DNA from: Brachypterus glaber
Taxonomy: Eukaryota; Arthropoda; Insecta; Coleoptera; Kateretidae
Assembly (NCBI GenBank): GCA_958510825.1
Contig: OY294045.1
Span: forward strand, 5,817,916-5,881,915
Direction of reading: 5' to 3'
DNA length: 64,000 nt
Below are positions 23,149-34,210 of the stretch, in pieces. The translations under genes and the position numbers were made by a program. The first letter of the stretch is position 1, and each line of letters starts with the position of its first letter. The notes beneath the pieces were generated by a model, which searched no databases, had not been told where the DNA came from, and saw only the letters and a program-made list of their open reading frames with translations.

Positions 23149-23500
23149 TTTAATCAAACAAAAGTCGTTTTAAGGAATAGTAAAATGTTTTATATAGATT
23201 TTTTAAATTTGTAAATATCAAACAATTTAATTTAGTTTATTAATTCAGATACCACTGTAAAAGGTGACCTCCTAGCGTTTAGGATTCAATTGGCGGCAAT
23301 GTCCACCGTGGCATTGATTAATCTGCCCCCTATCGACAGCGTGCAATAGGTTCTTGAAACCAATAACTGCTTCCTTTTTTGGACTGTCGATAGGTTTATC
23401 CAGTCTCTGCTTTTAGCAGTAGATGTCGCTAGCTGTTTTTGCTTTTCCTTACAACGATTTTTAAACTCTATATAGAGATATATGGAAAGGATTTGATTTT

Positions 23501-23585
23501 CGTAGTTGTCCCTACTACCGATATGTGGCTCTGAAGAGTGCTAAAAAGCACGAAATCGATCAGTCACTTCGGAGGGACGACTGCG
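23501..23585 (+). ncRNA. Hammerhead ribozyme, unit 3
   Basis: Same 85 bases shifted by 874 from unit 1; predicted cleavage after C23561. Core CTGAAGA, GAAA and ATC are unchanged. Confidence 0.9.
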
Positions 23586-23937
23586 TTTAATCAAACAAAA
23601 GTCGTTTTAAGGAATAGTAAAATGTTTTATATAGATTTTTTAAATTTGTAAATATCAAACAATTTAATTTAGTTTATTAATTCAGATACCACTGTAAAAG
23701 GTGACCTCCTAGCGTTTAGGATTCAATTGGCGGCAATGTCCACCGTGGCATTGATTAATCTGCCCCCTATCGACAGCGTGCAATAGGTTCTTGAAACCAA
23801 TAACTGCTTCCTTTTTTGGACTGTCGATAGGTTTATCCAGTCTCTGCTTTTAGCAGTAGATGTCGCTAGCTGTTTTTGCTTTTCCTTACAACGATTTTTA
23901 AACTCTATATAGAGATATATGGAAAGGATTTGATTTT

Positions 23938-24022
23938 CGTAGTTGTCCCTACTACCGATATGTGGCTCTGAAGAGTGCTAAAAAGCACGAAATCGATCAG
24001 TCACTTCGGAGGGACGACTGCG
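23938..24022 (+). ncRNA. Hammerhead ribozyme, unit 4
   Basis: Last direct copy; predicted cleavage after C23998. The element ends 48 bases past this ribozyme, at the right 14-bp target duplication. Confidence 0.9.
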
Positions 24023-24398
24023 TTTAATCAAACAAAAGTCGTTTTAAGGAATAGTAAAATGTTTTATATAGAAAGTAAGGTTATGTTGCGTATCTTTGAC
24101 ACGCACTGTAATGAACGTTTAATGGGAGTCAGCCAATTTGCGAGGGCAGAAAAACAATCTTATATATTTATTCGAGCTTTCGGTTTTTATTTAAAACCTT
24201 CATCAGGAAACTGAAAATATATTTGACAATAACATACAATGAAAAGTTATTAAGAACTTAGCAAAATGTTAAGCTATAAAAGAAACTTGACGCATTTTGG
24301 AACAAACGTACAACACATTAAAAATTGTGAAACATTTCAATTACTTGAAAATTATAAATAATTTAAAAGAAGAACATCACCAATATTCTCTCTCTCAA

Positions 24399-24567
24399 AA
24401 TGTGCATTTAGCGTTTTTGACATTTTTTTTATATTTTATTTTGAGGTTATGTGGCCTATCTTGTTGGCACTCGGAACTACAGACAAACTGAATAATACGC
24501 CGACAAGATATGCCACATAACCTCAAAATAAAATATAAAAAAATGTCAAAAACGTTAAATGCACATT
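24399..24567. mobile_element. 169-bp foldback element
   Basis: 70-bp arms (24399-24468, 24499-24567) with AATGTGCATTTAGCGTTTTT, TTTGAGGTTATGTGGC and CTTGTTGGC; almost perfect pairing, 30-bp loop. Confidence 0.85.
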
Positions 24568-25682
24568 TATAATATGTGTATCATAAAAGTTCGTTGGTTC
24601 CATAGAACAAGTTTAATAATAGGTAATGATAAGAATATTTTTTTCTAGTATCTAATTAAGTGCTAGCTTACATTTTGTCAAGGCTTGTTTGCCTTGACAA
24701 TTAATAAAATCAGTGAACTCATTTATTATTGACCGTTATATTGTTTATTGACAACGGTCAATAATGAAAAAAATTACTAACTTTTTTAACTTATTTGTGC
24801 ACAGTTTTATTAACTTGTAAGAATGTTTTTACATTAATTATGCTTTACTAATCAACTCCTCAGGAAAAACACTTGTAGTTGTGTTACGCCGCGTTACATG
24901 GAGGACTGGGGGTCAAAAATGGCCAAATTTTGCGTTACGTAATACTTGAACGTTCCCTAACATTCTCGGTGACGTCAAATTTTGAAATTTCCGAATTCTT
25001 TTAACCCCTTGACGATAGTTATTGGTCGTTTTGGGTGTCTTCAAATTCTTTCCCAAAAAAAGTTTCCTTTTAAAATTATAACGTCAATAGGGCGTTTCAC
25101 AATATATCTTTCTATAAAACATCATTTAACTTATACGATCCAAGACAGCTTTTAGGTTAATAAGATATTGCGAGTCTAATTTTATCTTTTAGGGGCTTGT
25201 CTCAATATATCTTTTTTTGCCCGACAGAATTATCAAATGTCTACTGGGTATGACTAGGCAGGAAAAGGTTTTATTTTTCCTCCATACTTTATCATAATTT
25301 AGTTATTTTCGGTCTACACCCTAAATTTTACAGGTTTGGTATAAAATTATAGATAGTTGGTACTTGAAATATTATTTAAAGTAGGTACTATTTAATTATA
25401 ATAGTACAGTACATACCTACATTAAAAAAATAGTTTTAGTGCACGAGAATGATAAAAGCCAGTCGCAAACGAATTTCATACAATATTTTATCTACGTTCT
25501 ACAGGCCAAAACTTCAAAAGCCCAAAAAAAAATTGAAAGTAATTAAAGTGACATAAAATGTGACAGTTTGTGACAGGGGGGGTCTAGGAAAATGTTGCGT
25601 AACGGACGGTGATTTAAGCGAATGTTCACCAGAAATTAAGGACTGAGAGATATCTGTAATACGATTTGTCGAAAAAACACAT

Positions 25683-25890
25683 GACCAGGACCATAGCTGT
25701 AAGGAGATGGGGGAGCCTTCCCAGTTGGAAATTTCATGGGTTAAAAATATAAAAGTTGTAATTTTAGCAGTATGTACTGCTACTACAACTACTTACTACT
25801 TAGTGTAAACATTTTTTTAGTCATCACCTTTTTCGTCGAAGGAAAAAAGTTTTAATTTTTGAAATACGAAAAAGTTGTAAGCCTCTCCTT
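25683..25890 (+). repeat. Dispersed repeat with TATAAAAGTTGTAATTTTAG
   Basis: Similar strings (GGGTTAAAAATATAAAA, TTTTTCGTCGA(A)GG) recur at 39940-40240 and, more loosely, 47430-47600 in the CFDP1 intron. Diverged, no coding frame. Confidence 0.5.
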
Positions 25891-26141
25891 TACATTCGTA
25901 GAAGAAACCCTTATATAAACTCATGAAGGTATATTTTTATGGGATTTACATGAACCCGATATATTTTCCATACTTTTTGTGACACCCTGTATAAATTGGT
26001 ATATTGGAAGTTCCACACCAAACACCAAGTAGGTACTCCTCAATTTGTAATAATAAAAGTCCAAACGAAATTTCTCTAGAATAAAAGGTGGAGCTGCGTC
26101 AGAAAGAGGTCATACTTGTCGGTTAAAACCATAGCTACATA

Positions 26142-26416
26142 CAGTGCGTGTCAAAAGTCCACTCCCCTTTAACTTTTGATCGGCTTCAGATATCAACTTA
26201 AAATAGTTAAATAAAATAACCCAAATATTTTTTGTATATTTGATATTTTAAAGGGCACAGACAGGGGGCAAGGGGGATTTTTTAAAATGGAAGGTGGTCT
26301 CAATTTGACCATACATTTTTTATTATAATGAATAAAAAAATTAAAAACTAAATGGTCAAAATAAGAATTTAAGCAGTAACGAAAGTTAAAGGGGGGCGGA
26401 TTTTAGACACGCACTG
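26142..26416. mobile_element. Short divergent family G relative (275 bp)
   Basis: Ends CAGTGCGTGTCAAAAGTCCA / GACACGCACTG with TA on each side. It retains AACTTTTGAT..GATATC and an AGGGGGCAAGGGG word but lacks most of the middle. It overlaps a 27-bp near-perfect palindrome at its right edge (26414-26440). Confidence 0.75.
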
Positions 26417-27849
26417 TATACAAGGTCACCTTGTATACAGGGGCATAATTGACAAGGTGTTAAATATTTTTTATGATCCTCTCCCAGAAATTTGTTTATT
26501 TTAAAGCCAATATTATAACTTTTAAGGTAAGTACCATAATCACTCTGTACGATGATTAGAAAATAGATTGATGGAATATTAAATTTTAAGGTTAATATTA
26601 TAACTTTTTTGAGCTAAGTTTCATGTTACAATCAAATTTACCTGATGATATAATTTTTGAAAACTGTCACACCCAAATTTTTCAGAAACAATTTTAAGTT
26701 GGATTTTTTAAATGGGACAACCTAGTTATTATGTTAAGTAGAGAAAATAATTCAGAAACAACAAACTTTTAATCAAAGTTGTTACTCCATACCGACAAAT
26801 TTGACCCTTTTCTGGCGGACTCCACAAATTAATAATAATAATAACAACAAAAAAGAAAACAAGTTTGTCCGGTCCATGCGAGCAAATTTTAAAATTAACA
26901 GTTACTCAAGGAATATCGATTTTAGGATCAAAAGAAGTGCAAATCATGGTTTAAATCAAAAAGTACTAAGAACAAAACTAATTTGATTCGAGTGATTATT
27001 TTTTAACGTTTTAATCAACCAATCATTTAACAATATTTCTGACCACGTGTTTATTTCTGTCCAATCATATTAGTTATATTGGGAATTTTCTACTTTAAAA
27101 AATTCTAGTGAGAATCCCTGTAGTATTTTGTTTTTCAGTATTTCTCTTTACAAGATTTCATACCTAAAACTTTAAAATTAATAATTAAATATGAGTATAT
27201 TAATATTTATAATTATTGTTATTACTTTATTATTTACCAAAAAATACCTCAAAATATTCTTTTTATAAAATTTAATGACAGTTTTTATAGGTTGACTTTT
27301 ATGAACATTGCAAGCCGAGCGCAGTACCGCGCTAGTCAGTAATGCAGTAAGTGACTAAACTATTGACAGAAACATAATTTGCAATTTAAAAATGGACAAA
27401 AAAGGTTTTAGTTTAGCAATTCAATTATTGAGAATGGAATTAAATTAACCAAATCAAAGAATATGCCTGAAAAATATTAAGATAAGTAATAAAACAATTT
27501 ATATCATTTTGCGATGAAAAAAATATAAAAGTTGGTTTGACATATTGTAAATCGTTAAAAAATAATCTTCTGAATTACACACGATTCTTCGAATTATCGG
27601 GAAAATTCAGTTTTCATTCAAATTTGCTGTCAAAAGAAATAATTATTCCACGGCGCCCCGGTCGTAATTATTTCCAGACATAATTCTCAGTCTCTTGTGT
27701 AATTATATATGAAAATTTAAGATGCCGAAAACGTCAAAACCCAACTCATGAACTATTATTTTATCTATGACTACTACTAGTTCCGAACTTTATGAAAAAT
27801 GTAAAAATTAAAACTGTAATTTCGAATACTTTTTGTAAGAATCTAATTT

Positions 27850-28566
27850 TAACGATAACAGAATAGTATTTTCTATAACTAGTATGGAATAGACAATATT
27901 CAGCGCGAGCGGAAAGTTTGTCATACGAGCCGGCAGGCGAGTATGACGGTCCCGCGAGCGCGGAATGACTATTCCATACGTGTTGTAGACTATACTTTTT
28001 CTTCGACTGCAAATATGAAACACTGTATGGCTTTAAACTGCGGACAAGGTTAAAACCAATGTTTTTTGTGACTCGACATTGTAAATGCAAGAAAACACAT
28101 ATTTTTAAATAAAGCAATTAACGTTATTTAATAATTTTATCAAATCAGTAGTTAAAAAAGATTTTTATTTCATTTTAGCACATATTTACAAATTATAATG
28201 CAAAAATTGAAGTTTATGTCAGATTGTTGTGACAGATATCAGGTTTAAATATTTAACAATAGATGGAGAAGTTTTAATTTTTTGAACCAAATTGATAAAA
28301 ATATTAAGAAAAACTAATAAACTTTATGTAATTTTAACGCAAAACTTTAAATTGCATTAAATTATTCAATATTTCATGGTAAAAAATATATATTTTTGCT
28401 AATTTTGCTACAGTTTTCTTTACTTTTATAAACAAGAGATGACACTACATGTGCTCATTCTAACACTTGATATGGAATATTCATACCGTATCTAGAGCTA
28501 GAATGGATTCATTCTGTGTTTGAAAACTGTGTGTATTTGCTTACATTCTAAAGCAGTCGTAGAAAA
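27850..28566 (+). repeat. Repeat B, copy 3 (longest)
   Basis: About 717 bp. It includes a GC-rich insert (about 27900-27965) between the inverted words TATGGAATAG and CTATTCCATA, not present in copy 1. It ends at CATTCTAAAGCAGTCGTAGA. Confidence 0.8.
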
Positions 28567-30369
28567 TACAATATTCCGATGCTGATTAAACCTCGAGTAG
28601 CTATTTTTACAAATTTTGCTTAAACGTATTTGATATTTAATATGTAATTATAATTTAAGTTAAAAGTCATAAATGACAATAAAGTTTATAGTAAGCCACT
28701 TTACTAATTTAAAAAACATAGTTGTACATTATTTGTTGCTGTTAATACGAAAAAAAAATTAAACATTCTTAAAACAACAAAAGTAGAGAATGTTTAAGCT
28801 TCAAAACAAAAAAAGAATCAGTCAAATTCATTAATTAGTTTTCGAAATATTTGAATTTAAAAAATGTCAATTTTTTAGGTGTCCGGAATTTAATGCGCGG
28901 CAGTGTAGTTTCGTTCTTAGTGTCTGGTTTAAATATCGTTAATAAAATGAGATTAAAATGTCGATTCCATACCAGAAATTTTTCCATAAAGAAAGATCTT
29001 ACTTTAGGATTAAAATTAACTGATACTTTCCCATAAACTTTATAGATAAAAATAGGTGTTGGTCCTACCAAAAAAGGGTACAGATATATATTTACTAGGA
29101 GCAGTATATAAGGAAAAATTGGATCAAGGCAGCTATGATTAGTGGTTTAAAAATGATTTTTAGCGATATTTTAATTTCTCACTGTGCTTTTGATAATTTT
29201 TCACATTTAGAATAAATTGAATTTTATGTTTACGTCTTAAAAATAATTATAAGAAAATGTTTTTAAAAAGCGACAGTTAATTTAAAAGTATTATAAAAGT
29301 AATTTTTATATTCATTTTAATAAAATATTTGTAGATTGATGCTTTAGTTTTCTTTTTTAGGACGTTTGTTGTCGTTTCTACCATTTTCTTCTTGCTTTTT
29401 AAAAACTATTTGGATCTGCAATCGAAAATGAGCCTTAAGCAGTTTGGCGCCGGTCCACGTGCATGCACTGCCAGCCAATAAACTTAAGGATCAAAGCCAA
29501 AAAAGCCGACAAAACGAGGTTCGGATTCCTCGCTAAACTGTAGGTCCAGGGGTACAACAACAAAAAATCCTCGTTAGAGTAGAAAAACTAGTAACACAGG
29601 GGTAGGCAAAAAGGACCAATATGGTCTAGTTGCCAGGCTTGACCTCCCCACCATTACTACTACTAGTTACTACTACTTAATGTCAAAATAATGATTTATC
29701 TGACAATAAATTTAAAACACAAGATAGTCAACCTTACATAAGGAATTAAATTCATCCCACCAACCATAAAATAAGAAACAAATGTGCATCAGCTTGGATA
29801 GATACTGCGCGGAGGTTACTTATTTTTTGGCCCTAAAATATGCAAATTTAAGGATATTAATTTTATCTAAAAAAGCTTTTTTCATTATTTATTATCTTTT
29901 AAAACAATTACGTAGGCAGGAATTTTTGTGCGTTAATTTTGTAAAACCAATATTGTAGGTGGTAATTTCATATTAGCATAAGTGACCAAGTTTTTATTTT
30001 GGCTATCTATGATAATATGGTATTACTAATACTTTATTTTGTTTAGTGTTTTTTTTTAATTTTTACAATGCAATAAAAATATTAAACAAAAGAAATTGAG
30101 TACTTTCACTAATAATCTTTTTTTTTTTAATTTAAAATTTTTATTATGTTGTGTACCATATTAAAAATTATCATCTATAATGTTAAGAAGGTAAAACTCG
30201 TATATACATAAAGTTTATTTCACTGCAGTGCAAATGCACATGTGCATATGTGCATAATACGGAGTAGGACATTTGACAAATCATTGACTAAGTAGAAATA
30301 GACAAACAATCGTACGTCGTTTTTAGTCGCTCCTAGTTTGGAGTCGGTCCGTCGGTGGTGCTGCAGCGC
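28567..30369. other. Intergenic; possible uninterrupted relative of the 56-58 kb locus
   Basis: About 29110-29420 shares AAAAATTGGA(T/C)CAAGG, TTTTTAG(C/T)GATATTTT and TTTTTTAGGAC..TTGTT with the DNA flanking the 1.95-kb transposon at 56190-58137. No coding sequence. Confidence 0.4.
29430..29560 (+). other. Weak SINE-like segment
   Basis: GAGGTTCGGATTCCTC resembles a tRNA T-arm/B-box and is preceded by GTTTGGCGCCGGTCC. Spacing is too long for a tRNA gene and no acceptor stem forms. Mentioned only as a possible decayed tRNA-derived repeat. Confidence 0.15.
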
Positions 30370-30381
30370 GCTGGTGATGTC

Positions 30382-30755
30382 TCTCTCTTTATCTATTTGG
30401 TCTCTTTTCTTCCGAATAATTAACCAGGGTTTCTCTATATAATCATGAGATTTCCAGTGCGCAAGTACTAATCGGATATGTATCCTGACTTGCGCACTAT
30501 CACTGATAAATTACTTGTAGTAATTTCCACGCTAATATAAAAAAATATCTTCCAAAATCCATTATTATTAACTTAAAATTTAACAGTTCACACGATTAAT
30601 AACCATATCTATGGTTGACTTTTACTTGCACTTAAAACAATAATACAAAAATTCTCTAGGCACATCATAGAAGATTGCAAACCAAAAATACACGAGGCAC
30701 ATCATAAAAGATGGCTTAGCACGATGCTGACGCTTGATCGCCTAGTACTTGAATG
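30382..30755 (-). mobile_element. SINE-like retroposon, copy 1
   Basis: About 374 bp between 12-bp target duplications GCTGGTGATGTC (30370-30381, 30756-30767). Read on minus it starts ATTCAAGTACTAGGC (after an extra C) and ends in a tail like AAATAGATAAAGAGAGA. Near its 5' end are weak Pol III-type boxes: TAGGCGATCAAG (A-box-like) and GGTTTGCAATC (B-box-like). A 43-nt hairpin lies near the 3' end (30456-30498). No coding sequence. The same 5' end, variable target duplications and simple tail support LINE-driven retroposition. Confidence 0.75.
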
Positions 30756-31193
30756 GCTGGTGATGTCCAATTTCAGTTTCCGTACCTTCTTATGTTGGCT
30801 AACGTGATTGTCACTTTGACAGTTCGAAGAGTGATTTATAGCGAAGTATTTCTACAATTGTTAATTATACTTTGATTCATAGAAAAATAAGTAGATTGGT
30901 TTGATTTTTGTTTAAATCGGATCGTTGTTATCGTTTCCATTGTTATATTTTATTTGTACTTGTATGTCCAAACCAATGGACAAATGTACCTATAAGCATA
31001 GCTATGCGTATACGCTAGGGTGAAACAAACCTTATATAGCCGTCGCAATTACTATAGACTATTGTGCCTCTCACTTGCTCGCATCCTGCTTTACGAAGGT
31101 TAAACCGTAAAGTTGAGAGCGCGCTCGTCTTTAGTAAAAATTATTACTATAGGTTTTTTTTTTGAAAAATTTAAATTCTAATAGCGAAGAAGT

Positions 31194-31442
31194 CAACGAA
31201 CTAATAACTCTTCTCCCTAGAATAGGCATTTCATTTGTAAAAACTGACAAAAACGTAGCCAACATATACATTTGTCTGTCTTACTCGCACAGCTTTGTTC
31301 TAACAGAAAACAATCAGGTACTGGTACTGTTATTGTTAAGGCCTGAATATACCTACTATTTGTTTACAAACAAACCGAGATGTTGGCGATACTTTATATT
31401 AACGGTATGCGTATTCTAGAGAGAAGAGTTATTAGTTCGTTG
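31194..31442 (+). mobile_element. Family E MITE, copy 2
   Basis: Same inverted ends (CAACGAACTAATAACTCTTC / AGAGTTATTAGTTCGTTG). The central palindrome is shortened by a small deletion (GAAAACAATCAGGTACTGGT). The open frame 31162-31419 is a by-product. Confidence 0.88.
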
Positions 31443-31640
31443 GAAGAAGTTGACCTTTTATTTGGAACCAATATTAAGCAAGGAAATGCCACTTCGTTCA
31501 AATATCTTCATCTTTGAATTGTTTTTAGCGAATTTGATTGGTCACTCTTGCTGAAAACTAGCATTTCGCCAAAACTGCTTTATGTGAGACCAGCTTTAAA
31601 ACAGAGTTTTCTACACTTTTTATTTGTGTAAGAAAACTGG

Positions 31641-32433
31641 AATAGAGCTCTGTACAACTAGAATTATGAAACAGAAGACGTCTACCCTATCTCTATCTCA
31701 TTTGTGCACGGCACGCCACTACCAACTTATATAAATTATAAAAATATTGCATTTTTTTCAATTTTTATCAACAACTACCGTTGATTTTTGTAAATAAAGC
31801 TAAAGTAATGAATATTTTTTGCTAAGAAATAAAACTGATGATTTAATAGTAAAATAAAGAATGAAATATAAATCCTATTAATTGTTCTTAGGTTGGTTGC
31901 TTAATCTGTTTATTTATTTACAAAACATAACCTCAAATATGAAAAGTTAAATATAAATTTATTTAATGTTTATCATATTTATTATTAACTATATATTATT
32001 ATTATATATTTTAATATCGTTACCAGTTTCTACATTTCAAGAAATTAATTTTATGACGAGCGTTATTTCTGTTATAGCTACCAAAATGTTTTTACAAGGG
32101 TTGCAAAAGTCCAAACTAATTTCGCCTAGGCTTTAAATCTAAGGTATAAAGAAAGAACTTACCTTTGGTTAACAATATTTAAATATCAAAACTCGTAAAA
32201 GTACTATAATAGTCAATAAAAACACAATATTTAGTAAAACAAACAAAAAACTGAAATCAAAACAATATCAAACGCAGCTCACACAATGACAGTTGCTAAA
32301 GAAAATGGCGTTAGTGACAGTGCAGCCAACATAAAACCTAGGAGATTTTTTTTTCTTTATGTTGGTGATATTACTTCTATCCTTTTTGGGTAGAACTTTT
32401 GTCCCTGTCTATTCTAAATGGAGAAATTTCCAT
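31641..32433 (-). mobile_element. Longer, divergent family D member (793 bp)
   Basis: Both termini match family D: GAGCTCTGTACAACTAGAAT...CTATCTCTATCTCATTTGTG at one end and GGATAG..AACTTTTGTCCCTGTCTA at the other. About 650 bp between them is unrelated to the 400-bp copies and AT-rich. No intact transposase was seen. Confidence 0.6.
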
Positions 32434-33355
32434 TTCTTTAAATGGTAGCAATGTTAACTTTTCTCAGAAACTACGTGCAATATTTGCTTATATGTGTCAA
32501 GCTTGGATTACTTTAAAAAAACCTTTTCGTTAGATAATAAAACTTCAGGTAGATATATTGGAAACCAATAATTATAATCGATCTAAATACATTCAAGATC
32601 AAGAAAGGTCCTCGATAGGTTCAACTTACAAGTTTTCAATAGGATATCCAGTTAATTCGTAAAAATATGAAACCAAATCCGTTATTTGAGGCCTAGACTG
32701 ATAGAAAAATCTAAAAATAGTACAACCAAACGTTGTTTTAGGTAAAAAATACCATTTTATCCAATACATACAGATAATAAGACAATTACCAGCTTTATTT
32801 TAAATAGATAAACTCAATAATAACCCCCGCGTGGCTTTTACTTTATTGAGTGGATAATTATTTATTTTACCCACTCAACTGTCACTTGTCAAATTATTTT
32901 CTTGTAAATGTCATTAAAATTTTTAATAAAAATATGAATTCCTAAGCTATTTACTGGATAAAACCTTGTAGCACTATAGCACTCATGGGTAAACCGATAT
33001 TGCCCTCTCGTTTGGGCAATATCTTACTTTACCCACTAGTAGCATAAATAACTATTTACGATTATTCTAAAACATTATAACGTTATATTAAATACACAAT
33101 TAAAATTGTAGATTCATATTATTTAGGTAATAATACAACAACGTTGTTGTAGTTTTTTGAGAAAGGAGGATTAATAGAGATGGCGACAATCAGCTGACTC
33201 TAATAAATGTTTTACTAAAATATTGAAATTAGGCTGTTTGGGCTAAAAATTTTATGTGCATAAATATACCCAACGATAAGCATGTACATGTAATTACATG
33301 TGATATGTAGTTTCTATATGAACATAAATGAATTTAAAATACATTACATCAAATT

Positions 33356-33487
33356 TTGAAACGCAGTAGAGATCCGACGCCGCCCAAGGTTCAGCTAGCC
33401 AGCTGCACACGGACGGGTCAGATGAATTGCCTGCGTTTTGGAGCAAGGAATTGCAAGCCCCGCCCAGTTCGCTCTCTGCGCGATAAA
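33356..33487. other. GC-rich island next to SINE copy 2
   Basis: About 130 bp with CGACGCCGCCCAAGG, CGGACGGGTCAG and AGCCCCGCCCAG, clearly unlike the AT-rich surroundings. It could be an element of foreign composition or a lost promoter; no ORF on either strand is convincing. Confidence 0.4.
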
Positions 33488-33500
33488 GAAAAACCTCATC

Positions 33501-33887
33501 ATTCAAGTACTAGGCAATCAAGCGTCAGCATCGTGCTAAGCCATCTTTTATGCCTCGTGTATTTTTGGTTTGCAATCTTCTATGATGTGACTAGAGAATA
33601 TTTGTATTAATGTTTTAAGTGCAAGTTAAAGTCAACCATAGATATGGTTATTAATCGTGTGAACTGTTGAATTTTAAGTGAATAATAATGGACATTTGAA
33701 GATATTTTTTTTATATGTTTTTAATGATAACTTTTTATAATACTACAGTAGTAATTTATCAGTGATAGTGCGCAAGTCAGGATACATATCCGATTAGTAC
33801 TTGCGCACTGGAAACCTCATGATTATATAGAGAAACCCTGGTTAATTATTCGGAAGAAAAAGACCAAATAAATAGAGAGAAAAAAAC
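33501..33887 (+). mobile_element. SINE-like retroposon, copy 2
   Basis: About 387 bp between 13-bp target duplications GAAAAACCTCATC (33488-33500, 33888-33900). It shares its 5' end, the weak A/B boxes, the 43-nt hairpin (33767-33809) and the AAATAAATAGAGAGA tail with copy 1, which is inverted about 2.7 kb away. Independent flanking duplications show two separate insertions rather than one long-TIR transposon. Confidence 0.75.
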
Positions 33888-34036
33888 GAAAAACCTCATC
33901 GCTTAACAGTTCGTAGTTATAAATCAAACAACTGCACTCATCTGTAAATATCGAACACGTTTACTTCTTTGTTGTTGTATTTTATGCAATATATAGCGGT
34001 TGGCGCATATAAAAGTATTTATTGTTGTATACTATA

Positions 34037-34210
34037 AGGGGTCGTCCATAAAATACGTCACGCAAATTGACCAAAATTCATACACTTCATACCCCGTTTC
34101 CCCAATAGGGCCAAAATATAAAATGTCTACAGCTTTAATAATACGAGAAACGAGGTATGAAGTCTACGAATTTTGGTCAATTTACGTGACGTATTTTATG
34201 GACAACCCCT
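34037..34210. mobile_element. 174-bp foldback element with GGGGTCGTCCATAAAATACG end
   Basis: Outer ends AGGGGTCGTCCATAAAATAC / GTATTTTATGGACAACCCCT. The inner arms share CCAAAATTCATACACTTCAT with the differently ended element at 8147-8378. Confidence 0.8.

Larger units (their letters stand above)
22321..24068 (+). repeat. 437-bp tandem repeat, four copies
   Basis: Unit starts at 22321, 22758, 23195 and 23632; every landmark recurs exactly 437 bp later and I noticed no substitution between copies. Within a unit: an AT-rich lead, a CTATCGACAG...CTGTCGATAG inverted pair, a CTGCTTTTAGCAG hairpin, a CTCTATATAGAG palindrome, then the ribozyme. Such identity means recent amplification, rolling-circle-type synthesis, or assembly duplication. 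Confidence 0.95.
22015..24070 (+). mobile_element. Retrozyme-like element: inverted partial unit plus four tandem hammerhead units
   Basis: The element consists of an inverted partial unit (about 22017-22295), a 6-base filler, then four direct 437-bp units (22302-24070). It is flanked on both sides by the same 14 bases, GAAAGTAAGGTTAT (22001-22014 and 24071-24084), which is a target-site duplication. Each unit carries a hammerhead ribozyme. Animal retrozymes are non-coding, tandem, hammerhead-bearing retroposons whose RNA circles are probably copied by Penelope-like elements (established family knowledge). This copy fits in unit size, tandem layout, ribozyme type and lack of coding sequence. 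The inverted head piece is a known habit of Penelope-like insertions. No autonomous partner was found in the window. Open frames across it, such as 23975-24214, are chance. Confidence 0.85.
24568..27849. other. Intergenic with solo repeat ends
   Basis: Contains a solo GCGTTACGTAATACTTGAAC end (about 24930-24960), an inverted TTGTCAAGGC/GCCTTGACAA pair (about 24676-24700), the 25683-25890 repeat and the short family G relative. Frame 26801-26986 includes an AAT-repeat and is not convincing. Confidence 0.5.

Noticed and set aside
22321..24068. CRISPR-like or ordinary satellite array
   Set aside because: Units are 437 bp with no spacers, the genome is eukaryotic, and each unit folds into a hammerhead, which explains the array better.
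23975..24214. 79-residue open frame at the retrozyme end
   Set aside because: It runs across the ribozyme and the target duplication, has no family pattern, and is broken in the other identical units by context.
27761..28117. 118-residue minus-strand open frame similar to one at 4458-4652
   Set aside because: Similarity is explained by repeat B DNA; frames are not both maintained and no protein family fits.
29510..29535. tRNA gene suggested by a B-box-like GGTTCGGATTCC
   Set aside because: No cloverleaf, acceptor stem or correctly spaced A-box can be formed.
30382..33887. A 3.5-kb transposon with about 380-bp terminal inverted repeats
   Set aside because: Each arm has its own different flanking direct repeat (GCTGGTGATGTC; GAAAAACCTCATC) and a tail-like end, so these are two independent retroposon copies in opposite orientation.
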